The position numbers and the translations under genes are program-made. A DNA stretch of 64,000 bases from Rhodococcus gordoniae (GTDB lineage: Bacteria > Actinomycetota > Actinomycetes > Mycobacteriales > Mycobacteriaceae), in the NCBI RefSeq assembly GCF_001646655.1, contig NZ_LPZN01000004.1, positions 92,083-156,082 of the forward strand, written 5' to 3'. Numbering within the stretch: the stretch's first letter is position 1; the number at the start of each line of letters is the position of its first letter. The notes beneath the pieces are model-generated. The model ran no database searches, had not been told where the DNA came from, and saw only the letters and a program-made list of their open reading frames with translations. This document shows positions 46,443-55,527 of this stretch, piece by piece.

Positions 46443-48779
46443 TCACAGTCGTGCGGATTCCGGGGTGGACTCGGTGGCGGCGAGCTCGCGGGTGAGCTTC
46501 TCACCTTCGACGTCGACGTTCGGAAGGATCTTGTCGAGCCACTTCGGCAGCCACCACGCCTTGTCGCCGAGCAGCGCCATCACCGACGGGATGATGACCA
46601 TGCGGACGATGAAGGCGTCGAAGAAGACCGCCGCCGCGAGCGCGAACCCGATCGACTTGATCAGCGAGTCCGGCTCCGCGATGAACGCCGCGAACACCGA
46701 GATCATGATGATCGCCGCTGCGCTCACCACGCGGGCGCCGTGGGCGAAGCCGCTGCGGACCGCGTCCAGCGCGCTCGCGCCGTGCACGTAGTCCTCGCGC
46801 ATCCGCGTCACCAGGAACACCTGGTAGTCCATCGCGAGACCGAAGACGACACCGATGAGGATGATCGGCATGAAGCTCACGATGGGCTGCGGGTTGGAGA
46901 TCAGACCGCCCCAGCCCTCCTGGAACACCGCGACGGTGGCGCCGAAGGTCGCCAGAACGCTGAGCAGGAAGCCCAGGGTGGCGGTGAGCGGAACCAGGAT
47001 CGAGCGGAACACCAGCATCAGCAGGATGAAGGCGAGGCCGACGACCACGGCGAGGTACGGGGCGAGAGCGCTCTGGAGGCTGTCGGAGACGTCACCCTCG
47101 AGCGCGGTCTGGCCGGTCACGCCGTAGGACAGGCCGAATTCCTCGTGCAGCTCGGCCTCGCCGTCGCGGATGCTCTGGACGAGGTCCATCGTCGTGGGAT
47201 CGGTCGGGCCGCTGCGCGGGGTGACGAGGATCTGGGCGGTGTCGCCCGCCTCGTTCACCGCGACGATCTGGGCGTTGGCGACCTCGTCGTGTTCGTAGAG
47301 GGCACCGACGACGGCACCGAACGCGGCCGGGGGCTCCACTTCGGCGCCCTGGGTGTCGACGACGACGACCAGCGGGCCGTTGCGCCCGGGGCCGAATCCG
47401 TCGTCGATCAGGTCGTAGGCCTTGCGGGCGCTGGTGGCGGGATCCGCGGTGGCCTCCGACGGCAGCGCGAGATTCAGTCCGGTGGCGGGCAGGGCGAGCG
47501 CACCGAGGAGGACCACACCGGCGATCAGCGGGATGGCGGGGCGGCGGGTGATCAGGCCGACGAACTTGGCGCCCGCCTTGGGGGTGTCCTCGTCGGACTC
47601 ACGCTTGTTCAGGAACGGGACGCGACCCGCGAAGACCTTCTCGCCGAACAGTCCGAGCACGGCGGGCAGCAACGACACGGCGATCAGCACGGCCATGAGC
47701 ACCGTGAACGCGGCGGCATAACCCATGACCGACAGGAACGGGATGCCGACGACGCTCAGGGCCATGAGGGCGATGATCACCGTCAGGCCTGCGAAGACGA
47801 CTGCGGAACCGGCGGTGCCCACTGCGCGTCCGGCGGCCTCGCCACGATCGGAGGTGATGGTGAGTTCGTGCCGGAAACGCGAGACGATGAACAGCGAGTA
47901 GTCGATGGCCACAGCGAGGCCGATCATCACCGCGAGCGTCGGGGTCATCGAGCTGAGATCGGCGAAGCCGGTGGCGATGGTGATGCCGAGGCTGCCGATG
48001 CCGACGCCGACGAGCGCGGTGATCAGCGGGAGTCCGGCGGCGACGAGCGAGCCGAAGGTGAGCGTGAGCACGATCGCGGCGATGCCGATGCCGATGAGTT
48101 CGGCGGTGCCGCCGGGCATGCCCATCTCGGCGGCGGCCGTGCCGCTGACCTCCACGGTCAGACCGGCGTCACGGCCGATCTCGGCAGCATCGAAGATCTG
48201 GTCGCGCAGCGCCTGGTCGACGTCGGTGATCTCGCCCTCGAACGGGACGGTGACGAAGCCGACGGTGCGGTCGGCGCTCAGCGGCGACAGGGCCTGGGCG
48301 TCGGACAGCGCAGCCTCTTCGGGGGTGCCCTTCTGCGCGGCGACGGCCTTCATCTGCTCGACGAGACCGGCATCGGCGAGGACCGGGCCGACCAGGGCGC
48401 CGGCCTGCTCCTCCGGAGTTGCGGTGGCGGGGTCGACCTTCGCGGCCGGCGAGACCCGGTCGATGCCGCGGATCGCGGCGAGGACCTCGTCGACGGCGGC
48501 CAGATTGCCGGGCTCGTCGAGCGTCTGCCCGTCGGGTGCCGCGAACACGTAGCGCGCGCTGAGCCCGTTCATGGGGTCCTCGGCCGAGGGGAACCGCTCG
48601 GCCATGAGGTCCTGGGTCTTCTGCGCGGGGGTGCCCGGAAGCGTGAACGCGTCCGTGGTGGGCCCGGACAGAGTTGCCGCACCGACCCCGAAGAGGACGA
48701 GCAGCGCGATCCAGAAGGACAGCACTGCGCCCTTCCGTCTGTGGGCGAACTTGCCCAGCCGGTACAGGTAGGTCGCCAC
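46443..48779 (-). CDS. MMPL family RND transporter
   Basis: 778 residues from a GTG (VATYLYRLGKFAHRRK). Two halves each with a large extracytoplasmic loop after the first helix and a five-to-six-helix bundle; MMPL signature GLAVAIDYSLFIVSRFRHEL in the first half and GLAMDYQVFLVTRMRED in the second, with the proton-relay Asp-Tyr pairs. The size is that of the smaller MmpL/YdfJ type, which exports lipids or drugs in mycolic-acid bacteria. It follows a tetR-type gene by 95 nt and is probably repressed by it. Confidence 0.92.
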   Translation of the reverse strand: MATYLYRLGKFAHRRKGAVLSFWIALLVLFGVGAATLSGPTTDAFTLPGTPAQKTQDLMAERFPSAEDPMNGLSARYVFAAPDGQTLDEPGNLAAVDEVLAAIRGIDRVSPAAKVDPATATPEEQAGALVGPVLADAGLVEQMKAVAAQKGTPEEAALSDAQALSPLSADRTVGFVTVPFEGEITDVDQALRDQIFDAAEIGRDAGLTVEVSGTAAAEMGMPGGTAELIGIGIAAIVLTLTFGSLVAAGLPLITALVGVGIGSLGITIATGFADLSSMTPTLAVMIGLAVAIDYSLFIVSRFRHELTITSDRGEAAGRAVGTAGSAVVFAGLTVIIALMALSVVGIPFLSVMGYAAAFTVLMAVLIAVSLLPAVLGLFGEKVFAGRVPFLNKRESDEDTPKAGAKFVGLITRRPAIPLIAGVVLLGALALPATGLNLALPSEATADPATSARKAYDLIDDGFGPGRNGPLVVVVDTQGAEVEPPAAFGAVVGALYEHDEVANAQIVAVNEAGDTAQILVTPRSGPTDPTTMDLVQSIRDGEAELHEEFGLSYGVTGQTALEGDVSDSLQSALAPYLAVVVGLAFILLMLVFRSILVPLTATLGFLLSVLATFGATVAVFQEGWGGLISNPQPIVSFMPIILIGVVFGLAMDYQVFLVTRMREDYVHGASALDAVRSGFAHGARVVSAAAIIMISVFAAFIAEPDSLIKSIGFALAAAVFFDAFIVRMVIIPSVMALLGDKAWWLPKWLDKILPNVDVEGEKLTRELAATESTPESARL

Positions 48780-48874
48780 GGGGCACCCTTTCTATGTCGG
48801 AAGATCCTGGTGGAGGGCCGGATGGTGGGGCGGATTCCGCGGTCGGGCGGAATTGGGGTCAGAGAAGACCACCG

Positions 48875-49477
48875 CTACGGAAAACCACGTCGGAGCCGGT
48901 CGAACGCCTCGCGGATGAGTTCTTCGACCGACCGGTCCGCCGTCCCGGTCGCATGCGTCTCCATGGCTGCCCGCACGGCACCCATGGCGGCGTAGTTCAG
49001 CAGCGAGGGATACAGGTCCGAGGCGGGGTCGGTGCCGGTGCGCTCGGCGATGATCTCGACGAGCAACTGCGACGAGCGGCGCTCGACCTCGATCTGCCGG
49101 GACAACAGCACGTTGCTCTCCTCGAGCAGGGTGATGCATGCGACGATCTCGTCGAACGGCCAATCGGCGTTCTGCACGACGTCCAGGGCCACCGTCAGCA
49201 ACGAGTCCATGATGTCCTCGTCGGCGGGACGATCGCGCAGCAGATCGATCCACTCCTCGACCCTGGTCTCGAGGTACGCGAGGACGGCGTCTTCCTTGCT
49301 CGCGAAGTAGTTGTGGAAGGTGCGGGTCGAGACACCCGCGCGCGCGGCGATCGCGTCGGCCGTCACGGCGGACAGACCGTGCTCACGGGCGAGTTCGGCC
49401 GCGGCGGTCGCGAGAGCCGCACGAGTGGCTGCCTTCTTGCGGTCGCGCAGGCCGGGAGTGATGGTCACTCCATCCAC
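48875..49477 (-). CDS. TetR family regulator of the MMPL gene
   Basis: 200 residues from a GTG. Classic helix-turn-helix (DAIAARAGVSTRTFHNYFASKED) near residues 35-60. Directly upstream of the MMPL gene on the same strand, and preceded by two palindromic sites at 49491-49522, so it most likely represses itself and the transporter. The ligand-binding half is unassigned. Confidence 0.92.
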   Translation of the reverse strand: MDGVTITPGLRDRKKAATRAALATAAAELAREHGLSAVTADAIAARAGVSTRTFHNYFASKEDAVLAYLETRVEEWIDLLRDRPADEDIMDSLLTVALDVVQNADWPFDEIVACITLLEESNVLLSRQIEVERRSSQLLVEIIAERTGTDPASDLYPSLLNYAAMGAVRAAMETHATGTADRSVEELIREAFDRLRRGFP

Positions 49478-49490
49478 GGTACCGATTTTG

Positions 49491-49522
49491 CAGAGCTCTG
49501 TAAGTTTGCAGAGTCGTGCAAA
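49491..49522. promoter_or_regulatory. Tandem TetR operators upstream of the tetR-mmpl genes
   Basis: CAGAGCTCTG (49491-49500) is a perfect 10-bp palindrome, and TTTGCA-N6-TGCAAA (49505-49522) a 6-bp inverted repeat. Both share TTTGCAGAG and lie 14-45 nt before the TetR start, where they would block the promoter. Confidence 0.55.
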
Positions 49523-49564
49523 GTTATGACATCGCCCACAGGCGATTCCGCTCTATTGCGGGCT

Positions 49565-50029
49565 TCACACCCGGCGACGCTCCCAGGCGCCCGGATCCTT
49601 CGTGAGATCCTCCACGAACCCGGGGAGGCCGCCCGTGACGACGTCCGCGAGCGATACCTCTTCGAGCACGGCGCGCAGGTTCACACGCACTGCGATCCAC
49701 ACGTCCTGCAACCGCTCGGCCGCCCCGCTGTAGGCGACATCCTCGGGCCGCTCGCCGCGCACCGACGCGAGCGGGCCCTCGACCGTGCGGATGATGTCGG
49801 CGATGGAGATCTCGGTCGCGGGCCGCGCGAGCGAATAACCACCCTCGGGTCCCCGCCTGCTGTTCACCAGCCCGCCCCGCCGCAGATCGGCGAGCACCGC
49901 CTCGAGGAACTTGTGCGGGATGTTCTGCGCCGTCGCGAGGGTCTCCGCCTTCGTCAGGCGACCGCCCTCGATCGCCGCGAGTTCGAGGAGGGTCCGCACG
50001 GCGTAGTCGACCCTCGCGGTGATGTGCAT
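49565..50029 (-). CDS. Rrf2 family regulator without cysteines
   Basis: 154 residues from the ATG at 50029. The Rrf2 winged helix is clear (VDYAVRTLLELAAI, IPHKFLEAVLADLRRGGLVNSRRGPEGGYSLARP). The region that in IscR, NsrR and RsrR carries three Fe-S cysteines has none; the whole protein lacks Cys. It must therefore sense something other than a cysteine-ligated cluster, or act without a cofactor. It diverges from the sterol-desaturase-type gene at 50215. Confidence 0.88.
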   Translation of the reverse strand: MHITARVDYAVRTLLELAAIEGGRLTKAETLATAQNIPHKFLEAVLADLRRGGLVNSRRGPEGGYSLARPATEISIADIIRTVEGPLASVRGERPEDVAYSGAAERLQDVWIAVRVNLRAVLEEVSLADVVTGGLPGFVEDLTKDPGAWERRRV

Positions 50030-50214
50030 GCCATGCCTCTCGCGCTGCCTGATGTCCTCGGCGTGCCCGTCTCGACGGGGACGGTCAATTCCTACCAGCA
50101 ATACCGAACCGCCCGGCATCGCGCGGGTGCGAGTCGCCGTTCCACGCCCCTGGTGATCCATGCCACAGCGGCGGTAATGTGGACGGTTGTTCACAGCTAT
50201 CGGAGGCCGTTGCG

Positions 50215-51162
50215 ATGTGGGAAACCTTGCAGGAATCGTGGGGGTCGCTGCTCGACCCTCTCCACGATCCGGTGACTCTGGCGATTCCCGCCTTCCTCAC
50301 CTTCCTGATTCTCGAGTGGGTCGCCGCGCGCACCCTCGAACACGTCGAACCCGGACCCGACGGACGCACCCGTCCCCCGCGCGGCGGCTACGAGAAGCGG
50401 GACGCCCGCGCGAGCATCTCGATGGGCCTCGTCTCCGTCGTCACGAGTGCCGCGTGGAAGGTCCTGGCGCTCGTCGGATATGCGGCATTGTGGGTCTACG
50501 TCGCACCTTGGCACCTGCCGGCCGACGCCTGGTACACGTGGGTGATCCTGCTCGTGGGCATCGATGTCCTCTGGTACTGGTACCACCGGATGGCCCATCG
50601 CGTCCGCCTGGTCTGGGCGACCCATCAGGCCCACCACTCGAGCGAGTACTTCAACTACGCGACGGCCCTGCGCCAGAAGTGGAACAACAGCGGCGAGATC
50701 ATCATGTGGCTGCCGTTGCCCCTGATCGGCATCCCACCGTGGATGGTCTTCGTCGGTTTCTCCGTCAGCCTCGTCTACCAGTTCTTCGTGCACACCGAGC
50801 GGGTCGGCAGGCTCCCCCGCCCGATCGAGTTCGTGTTCAACACGCCCTCGCACCACCGGGTCCATCACGGCTCCGACCCCGACTATCTCGACCGCAACTA
50901 CGCCGGCATCCTCATCGTCTGGGACCGGATGTTCGGCACCTTCAAGGCCGAGGAACACCGCCCGACCTACGGCCTGACCAAGCCCGTCGGCACGTACAAC
51001 ATCTGGGATCTGCAGACCCACGAGTACCGTGCGATCGCCCGCGACTGGCGCACGGCCGGCAAGTTCCGCGACAGGCTCGGCTACGTCTTCGGCCCGCCCG
51101 GCTGGGCGCCGCGGCCGACGCCCGCGGAGGAGACCGAGACCGTCAGTTCTGCTCGAGCGTGA
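50215..51162 (+). CDS. Sterol desaturase/fatty acid hydroxylase family membrane protein
   Basis: 315 residues from the ATG at 50215, with CGGAGG upstream. Membrane helices surround eight-plus histidines in the family boxes: HRMAHR, HQAHHSSEYFN, and HTERVGRL with HHRVHHGSD. These bind a diiron centre that uses O2 to hydroxylate or desaturate a lipid or isoprenoid. The actinobacterial relatives have no defined substrate. It diverges from the Rrf2 gene and overlaps the convergent YceI gene by 20 nt. Confidence 0.92.
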   Translation: MWETLQESWGSLLDPLHDPVTLAIPAFLTFLILEWVAARTLEHVEPGPDGRTRPPRGGYEKRDARASISMGLVSVVTSAAWKVLALVGYAALWVYVAPWHLPADAWYTWVILLVGIDVLWYWYHRMAHRVRLVWATHQAHHSSEYFNYATALRQKWNNSGEIIMWLPLPLIGIPPWMVFVGFSVSLVYQFFVHTERVGRLPRPIEFVFNTPSHHRVHHGSDPDYLDRNYAGILIVWDRMFGTFKAEEHRPTYGLTKPVGTYNIWDLQTHEYRAIARDWRTAGKFRDRLGYVFGPPGWAPRPTPAEETETVSSARA

Positions 51163-51829
51163 CGAGGAAGTCGACGCTGCCCGCGTCGTCGACCGTCACG
51201 AATCCGAGGTTCGGCGGTTCGACGCCGTAGTCCGACCAGGTCGCCGGGATGCTTCCCGACGCCACGAGGCGTTCGCCCGTACGCAGGACGTCGACGTCGA
51301 CGGTCACGGGCCGTTCCGCACCGCGGAGGGTGAGCGTGCCGGTCGCGGTCACGGACCCGATGCTGCCGTCGCCGGGCACGGACGAGAGATCCACAGGCTC
51401 GGTGAGCGTGAACGTCGCCGTCGGATGGGTGGCGGTATCCATCACCCGCGTGCGGAACTGGCCGTCGCGCTGACCGCTGTCGGTGGTGATGCCGTCCACC
51501 TGCACGACGACCTCCGCGGCGTCGAGGGTGCCGTCGGTGACTGTCGCCGACCCGGAGACCTGATCGGTGCTGCCCACCACGGTGACGTCGGCGCCGCGCA
51601 GGATCTCGTGCACGGTGTACCCCGCGGCGGTGCGGTTGGGTTCGGTTCCCGCGACGACGGTCCACTCACCGTCGAGCCCGCCGGTCGCGGCTTCGGCGCC
51701 CTCGGTCGAGACGGAAGCCGCGGGTGCGTCGTCCTCGGCGATGAAAGTCCCGTATACCCATGGCGCGACGAAGAAGCCGAGGACCGCCACGACCACGACG
51801 GCGACGAGGGCCCACACCAGTTTCCGCAT
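51143..51829 (-). CDS. YceI family protein with N-terminal membrane anchor
   Basis: 228 residues. An N-terminal hydrophobic helix (LVWALVAVVVVAVLGFFVAPW) anchors or exports the protein; the YceI lipocalin-like barrel follows from GLDGEWTVV with ATHPTATFTL and the C-terminal FLVTLEQ strand. YceI proteins bind isoprenoids in a barrel. Its end overlaps that of the neighbouring lipid hydroxylase gene, a plausible functional link through isoprenoid or quinone chemistry (inference). Confidence 0.9.
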   Translation of the reverse strand: MRKLVWALVAVVVVAVLGFFVAPWVYGTFIAEDDAPAASVSTEGAEAATGGLDGEWTVVAGTEPNRTAAGYTVHEILRGADVTVVGSTDQVSGSATVTDGTLDAAEVVVQVDGITTDSGQRDGQFRTRVMDTATHPTATFTLTEPVDLSSVPGDGSIGSVTATGTLTLRGAERPVTVDVDVLRTGERLVASGSIPATWSDYGVEPPNLGFVTVDDAGSVDFLVTLEQN

Positions 51830-51838
51830 CCTGCAAAT

Positions 51839-53395
51839 TTAAACGATGTCGGGTTCCGTGTGAGGTGCTACGTCACGGCGCGGACGCAACGTGAACCACG
51901 CGACTCCGGCGGAGACGATCATGAGGACCACCCCGATCCCGGAGGTGATCGTGACTCCGCTGTCGAACGCCGATCCTGCTGCGGCGAGCAGCGCGTCGGC
52001 CCGGTCGGCCGGCAGCGTCTCGGCCACGGCGTGGGCGCCGCCGAGCGTCTCCCGGGCGGCTTCCGCCTGCTCCGCGCTCAACCCGGCAGGAAGCAGGAGG
52101 TGCGCGGTGTAGGACGCGGAGAGCACCGAACCGAGGATCGCCGTACCGAGCACGGCACCCATCTCGTAGGCCGTCTCCGACACCGCCGACGCGGCACCGG
52201 CCTTCGCGGGCGGAACGCTCGACACGATGAGGTCGTTCGACAGCGTCTCCGCCGCACCGATACCCGCGCCGAGGACCGCGAACGCGACGATGATCGGTGT
52301 GAGCGCCGACGGCGAGGCGAGCAGGAAGACCAGTGCGTAACCGATCGCCGAGAGCAGCAGCGCCGAGACGATGATCGACGACGGCCGCACCCACCGCACG
52401 ATCGCGACCACCGACATCCCGGCGACGACCATCACGGCCAGTCCCGGAACCAGACTCAGGCCGGCCTGCATGGGGCTCTGCCCGATCACCAGTTGCAGAT
52501 GCTGGGACACGAAGAACAGGAAGCCGACGAGGGAGACGACGGACAGAAGGTTCACCGCGACGGCACCGGAGAAGGTGGGAACACGGAACAGGCGGACGTC
52601 GAGCATGGGGTTCGGGCGCCGCAACTGCCGGCGCACGAACGCGACGAGCGCCACCACACCGACCACGGCCGCAACGACGGCGACGGCACCGAGGCCACTG
52701 TCGGCGATCTTCTTGATGGCGAAGACGATCGGCGCGAGGGCCAGTAACGACAGTGCGATGCTCACGACGTCGATGCGGCCCGGGTTCGGATCCTTCGACT
52801 CGGGGACGAAGATCGGCGCGAGCACCAGCAGCGGGATCAGCACCGGCACGGCCAGCAGGAAGACCGAACCCCACCAGGCATGTTCGAGCAGGAATCCGCC
52901 CACGATCGGGCCGAGTGCAGCTCCCGCCGCGAAGCACGAGGCCCAGACCGCGATGGCGAGGCGACGCTGGGCGGCGTCGAGGAAGATGTTGCGCAGCAAC
53001 GACAATGTGGACGGCATGAGCATGGCCCCGAAGAAGCCGAGCACACCGCGTGCCGTCACGAGCAGTTCCGCGGAGGGCGCATAGGCCGCCGCGACCGAGA
53101 CGGCGGCGAATCCGGTCGCGCCGACGAGCAACAGCCGGCGTCGCCCGATGCGGTCGCCGAGACTGCCCATCGCCACCAGCAGACCTGCGAGCACCAGCGG
53201 GTAGATGTCGATGATCCACAGCTGTTGCGCGGCGGTGGGCTGCAACGCGGAGGAGATCCCGGGCAGCGCGAAGGCCAGGACGGTGTTGTCGACCGACACG
53301 AGCAGCACCGGAAGCATCAGTACCGCGAGGGCGACCCAGTCCCGGGCAGCCGCCTTCGTCACGGTGGGTTCCGAAACAGGCACAGATGTCGCCAC
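51839..53395 (-). CDS. MFS exporter, DHA2 type (14 helices)
   Basis: 518 residues from the GTG at 53395 (VATSVPVSEP). Fourteen helices with MLPVLLVSVDNTVLAFALPG in helix 1, the motif GSLGDRIGRRRLLLVG and FFGAMLMPSTLSLLRNIF, as in EmrB/QacA-type multidrug exporters. A divergent tetR-type gene and a perfect 12-bp inverted repeat at 53432 lie just upstream, so drug-induced derepression is likely. Substrate unknown. Confidence 0.93.
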   Translation of the reverse strand: MATSVPVSEPTVTKAAARDWVALAVLMLPVLLVSVDNTVLAFALPGISSALQPTAAQQLWIIDIYPLVLAGLLVAMGSLGDRIGRRRLLLVGATGFAAVSVAAAYAPSAELLVTARGVLGFFGAMLMPSTLSLLRNIFLDAAQRRLAIAVWASCFAAGAALGPIVGGFLLEHAWWGSVFLLAVPVLIPLLVLAPIFVPESKDPNPGRIDVVSIALSLLALAPIVFAIKKIADSGLGAVAVVAAVVGVVALVAFVRRQLRRPNPMLDVRLFRVPTFSGAVAVNLLSVVSLVGFLFFVSQHLQLVIGQSPMQAGLSLVPGLAVMVVAGMSVVAIVRWVRPSSIIVSALLLSAIGYALVFLLASPSALTPIIVAFAVLGAGIGAAETLSNDLIVSSVPPAKAGAASAVSETAYEMGAVLGTAILGSVLSASYTAHLLLPAGLSAEQAEAARETLGGAHAVAETLPADRADALLAAAGSAFDSGVTITSGIGVVLMIVSAGVAWFTLRPRRDVAPHTEPDIV

Positions 53396-53431
53396 GATTA
53401 TCGAACTTTCGCGAGGGGGGATTCGAACCCT

Positions 53432-53463
53432 CGTTACTGTACCAGCTGGACGGTACAGTAACG
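53432..53463. promoter_or_regulatory. TetR operator between DHA2 exporter and tetR-type gene
   Basis: CGTTACTGTACC (53432-53443) and its exact complement (53452-53463) are separated by 8 nt. The dyad sits between the two divergent starts and overlaps the probable promoter of both. Length and symmetry are those of TetR/QacR-type operators. Confidence 0.75.
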
Positions 53464-53527
53464 ACGTCGTACGATCAGGCCGTGCCACCCGCCCCCCGCC
53501 GCCCGCGCCAAACTCCTCGACGCCTTC

Positions 53528-54025
53528 GTGACGATCCTGCTCGAGCAAGGCGAGCGCGCCGCGACCCTCGAGGCCGTCGCCGCCACCGCCGGTGTCTCGA
53601 AAGGTGGTCTGCTATACCACTTCCCGTCGAAGGATGCTCTGGTCGAGGGTCTCGCCGAGCACCTCGAAGCGCTTGCGGCAGAAGATGTGGAGGTGATGAA
53701 TGCGGCCCCGGAAGGACCCGCGGCGTACTACATCCGCACCTCGGTCTACGCCGACACTCCGCTCGACCGGGCCATCGTCGCCCTGACCCGCCTGAGCCAG
53801 ACCGCGAACCCGCGCGCCCAGCAGGCGCTGCGCCGCATCCACCAGGGCTGGTTCGAGGCCCTGTCCGAGGAGGTCAGCGATCCCGCAGCAGCGCGAGCGG
53901 TGATGCTCATCGGAGACGGGCTCTACTACGGGGCCGCGATGTCGGGCGAGACGAGCGAGACGCCGCCCGAGGACGTCGACGAACTCCTCGACCTCGTGCG
54001 GAAGCTGATCGGCCCGAGCGACTGA
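53528..54025 (+). CDS. TetR family regulator, N-terminus possibly lost by a frameshift
   Basis: 165 residues from the GTG at 53528. The DNA-binding helix (AATAGVSKGGLLYHFPSKDAL) and a TetR_C-type ligand domain are present, but this start falls inside helix 1. In the same frame just upstream the codons read AARAKLLDAF, which fits the missing part of helix 1, yet no start codon is available before a stop at 53459. A GTG at 53482 (VPPAP) is in another frame; removing one C from the six-C run at 53492-53497 would join them. Either a sequencing/assembly error, a real mutation or a slippage-prone start. Divergent to the DHA2 exporter. Confidence 0.75.
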   Translation: MTILLEQGERAATLEAVAATAGVSKGGLLYHFPSKDALVEGLAEHLEALAAEDVEVMNAAPEGPAAYYIRTSVYADTPLDRAIVALTRLSQTANPRAQQALRRIHQGWFEALSEEVSDPAAARAVMLIGDGLYYGAAMSGETSETPPEDVDELLDLVRKLIGPSD

Positions 54026-54042
54026 CTTCGGGGAGGTCGCCC

Positions 54043-54537
54043 TCACCCGAGCCGATGCAGTTCGACGTCGCGCAGCGTGCCGTCCTCGATGGTGGCGGTC
54101 ATGTACGTGCAGTGCGGCTGACGACGCCGGTCGGTGGGCGAACCCGGGTTGAGCAGGCGCAATCCACTCGGTGCCGTCGTGTCCCAGGGAATGTGCGAAT
54201 GACCGAAGACGAGAACGTCGGTGTCGGGACAGGCGACGGCCATCCGCTTGTCGCGGCCCGTCGACGCCCCGGTCTCGTGCACCACCGCCACCCGCACCCC
54301 GTCGAGGGTCACGCGTGCGACCTCCGGCAACCGTTCCCGCAGGATCGGACCGTCGTTGTTGCCCCAGCACGCAACCAGCAGCTGCGACCGTTCCTCCAGA
54401 GCATCGAGCAACGACACGTCCATCCAGTCGCCCGCGTGGATCACCACGTCTGCGCGATCCACTTCGTCCCACACCTGCGACGGCAGGTCGCGGGCGCGCG
54501 TCGGCACATGGGTATCGGCAAGCAGCAACAGACGCAT
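54043..54537 (-). CDS. Metallophosphoesterase, YfcE/MJ0936 type
   Basis: 164 residues. The dinuclear metal motifs are visible: LADTH (instead of DxH) at residues 6-10, AGDW, CWGNND, and the His pair in VVHET and FGHSHIPW. Family members are small phosphodiesterases acting on cAMP-like or artificial diesters; the physiological substrate is generally unknown. It converges on the TetR gene and stands alone. Confidence 0.88.
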   Translation of the reverse strand: MRLLLLADTHVPTRARDLPSQVWDEVDRADVVIHAGDWMDVSLLDALEERSQLLVACWGNNDGPILRERLPEVARVTLDGVRVAVVHETGASTGRDKRMAVACPDTDVLVFGHSHIPWDTTAPSGLRLLNPGSPTDRRRQPHCTYMTATIEDGTLRDVELHRLG

Positions 54538-54597
54538 GGCCCTCAGTCTGCCGTGGGTTCACTGTGTGCCGCAGGCACTCACGGGTAACCACGACGC

Positions 54598-55395
54598 ATG
54601 ACCACTCCAGCTCACGACAGACTCGCCATCGTCACCGGCGCCGACTCCGGCATGGGCAAGGCGACCGCCGAACTGCTTGCCGCCGAGGGTTTCGACGTCG
54701 GCATCACCTTCCACACCGACGAGGCCGGGGCGGAGGACACCCGTGTCGCGGTCGAGCAGCGCGGACAACGATGCTTCGTGGCCCGGCAGGACCTGACCAG
54801 ACCGGACACCGCCGACGTGATCGACGAACTCGCCGGCGAACTCGGCGGTCTCGGAGTGCTCGTCAACAACGCCGGCACCGGGCACCGCGACGAAGTACTC
54901 GACCTGTCCTTCGACCGGTGGCGGGAGATGCTCGCCACCGACCTCGACGGCCCGTTCCTGTGTGCACAGCGCGCCGCGCGGCACATGATCGACTCCGGTA
55001 AAGGCGGCCGGATCGTCAACATCACGAGCGTCCACGAGCACATCCCCCGCTTCGGCGCGTCCGCCTACTGCACGGCGAAGGCCGGACTCGGCATGCTCAC
55101 GCAATGTCTGGCGCTGGAATGGGCCCGGTACGGCATCACGGTCAACTCGGTGGCTCCAGGTGAGATCTCCACGCCCATGACCGGCATGGACGAATCCGAG
55201 GCCTTCCACGAGGAGCGACCGGGCAACCCCACCGGACGACCCGGGCACGTCGACGAGGTCGCGTCCGTCGTCGCGTTCCTTGCGTCCCCTCGCTCGTCGT
55301 ACCTGACGGGCCGCTCCATTCCCGTCGACGGCGGCCTCATGCTGATGGCCGCACACGGGCACGACATGAACGACGGGAGTTGGCGCGAACTCTGA
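54598..55395 (+). CDS. Short-chain dehydrogenase, glucose-1-dehydrogenase-like
   Basis: 265 residues. SDR motifs: TGADSGMGKATAELLA near residue 10, NNAG, Ser in NITSVHE and Y-x3-K in SAYCTAKAGLG; PGEISTPMTG and the C-terminal SIPVDGG are typical. It reduces or oxidises an alcohol/ketone with NAD(P)(H). Closest general resemblance is to glucose-1-dehydrogenase or 3-oxoacyl reductase type SDRs. No operon partner; a decayed hydrolase gene follows on the other strand. Confidence 0.9.
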   Translation: MTTPAHDRLAIVTGADSGMGKATAELLAAEGFDVGITFHTDEAGAEDTRVAVEQRGQRCFVARQDLTRPDTADVIDELAGELGGLGVLVNNAGTGHRDEVLDLSFDRWREMLATDLDGPFLCAQRAARHMIDSGKGGRIVNITSVHEHIPRFGASAYCTAKAGLGMLTQCLALEWARYGITVNSVAPGEISTPMTGMDESEAFHEERPGNPTGRPGHVDEVASVVAFLASPRSSYLTGRSIPVDGGLMLMAAHGHDMNDGSWREL

Positions 55396-55527
55396 CGACG
55401 ACCGGCCACCCATCCGCCGGCGTCCACAGGCGGACCGGTGGTCGACTCGGAGTTGTGGGACCTGGATGCGCACGACACCGCCTGCGGAACGATTCGGAGC
55501 GGGAACGGCGAGGGGTTACCGAGCGAC

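Noticed and set aside
53412..53433. tRNA T-arm-like sequence that might be a tRNA or attachment-site remnant
   Set aside because: It reads like a T-loop (GGTTCGAATCC) on the minus strand but no acceptor, anticodon or D-arm can be built; no integrase is nearby.
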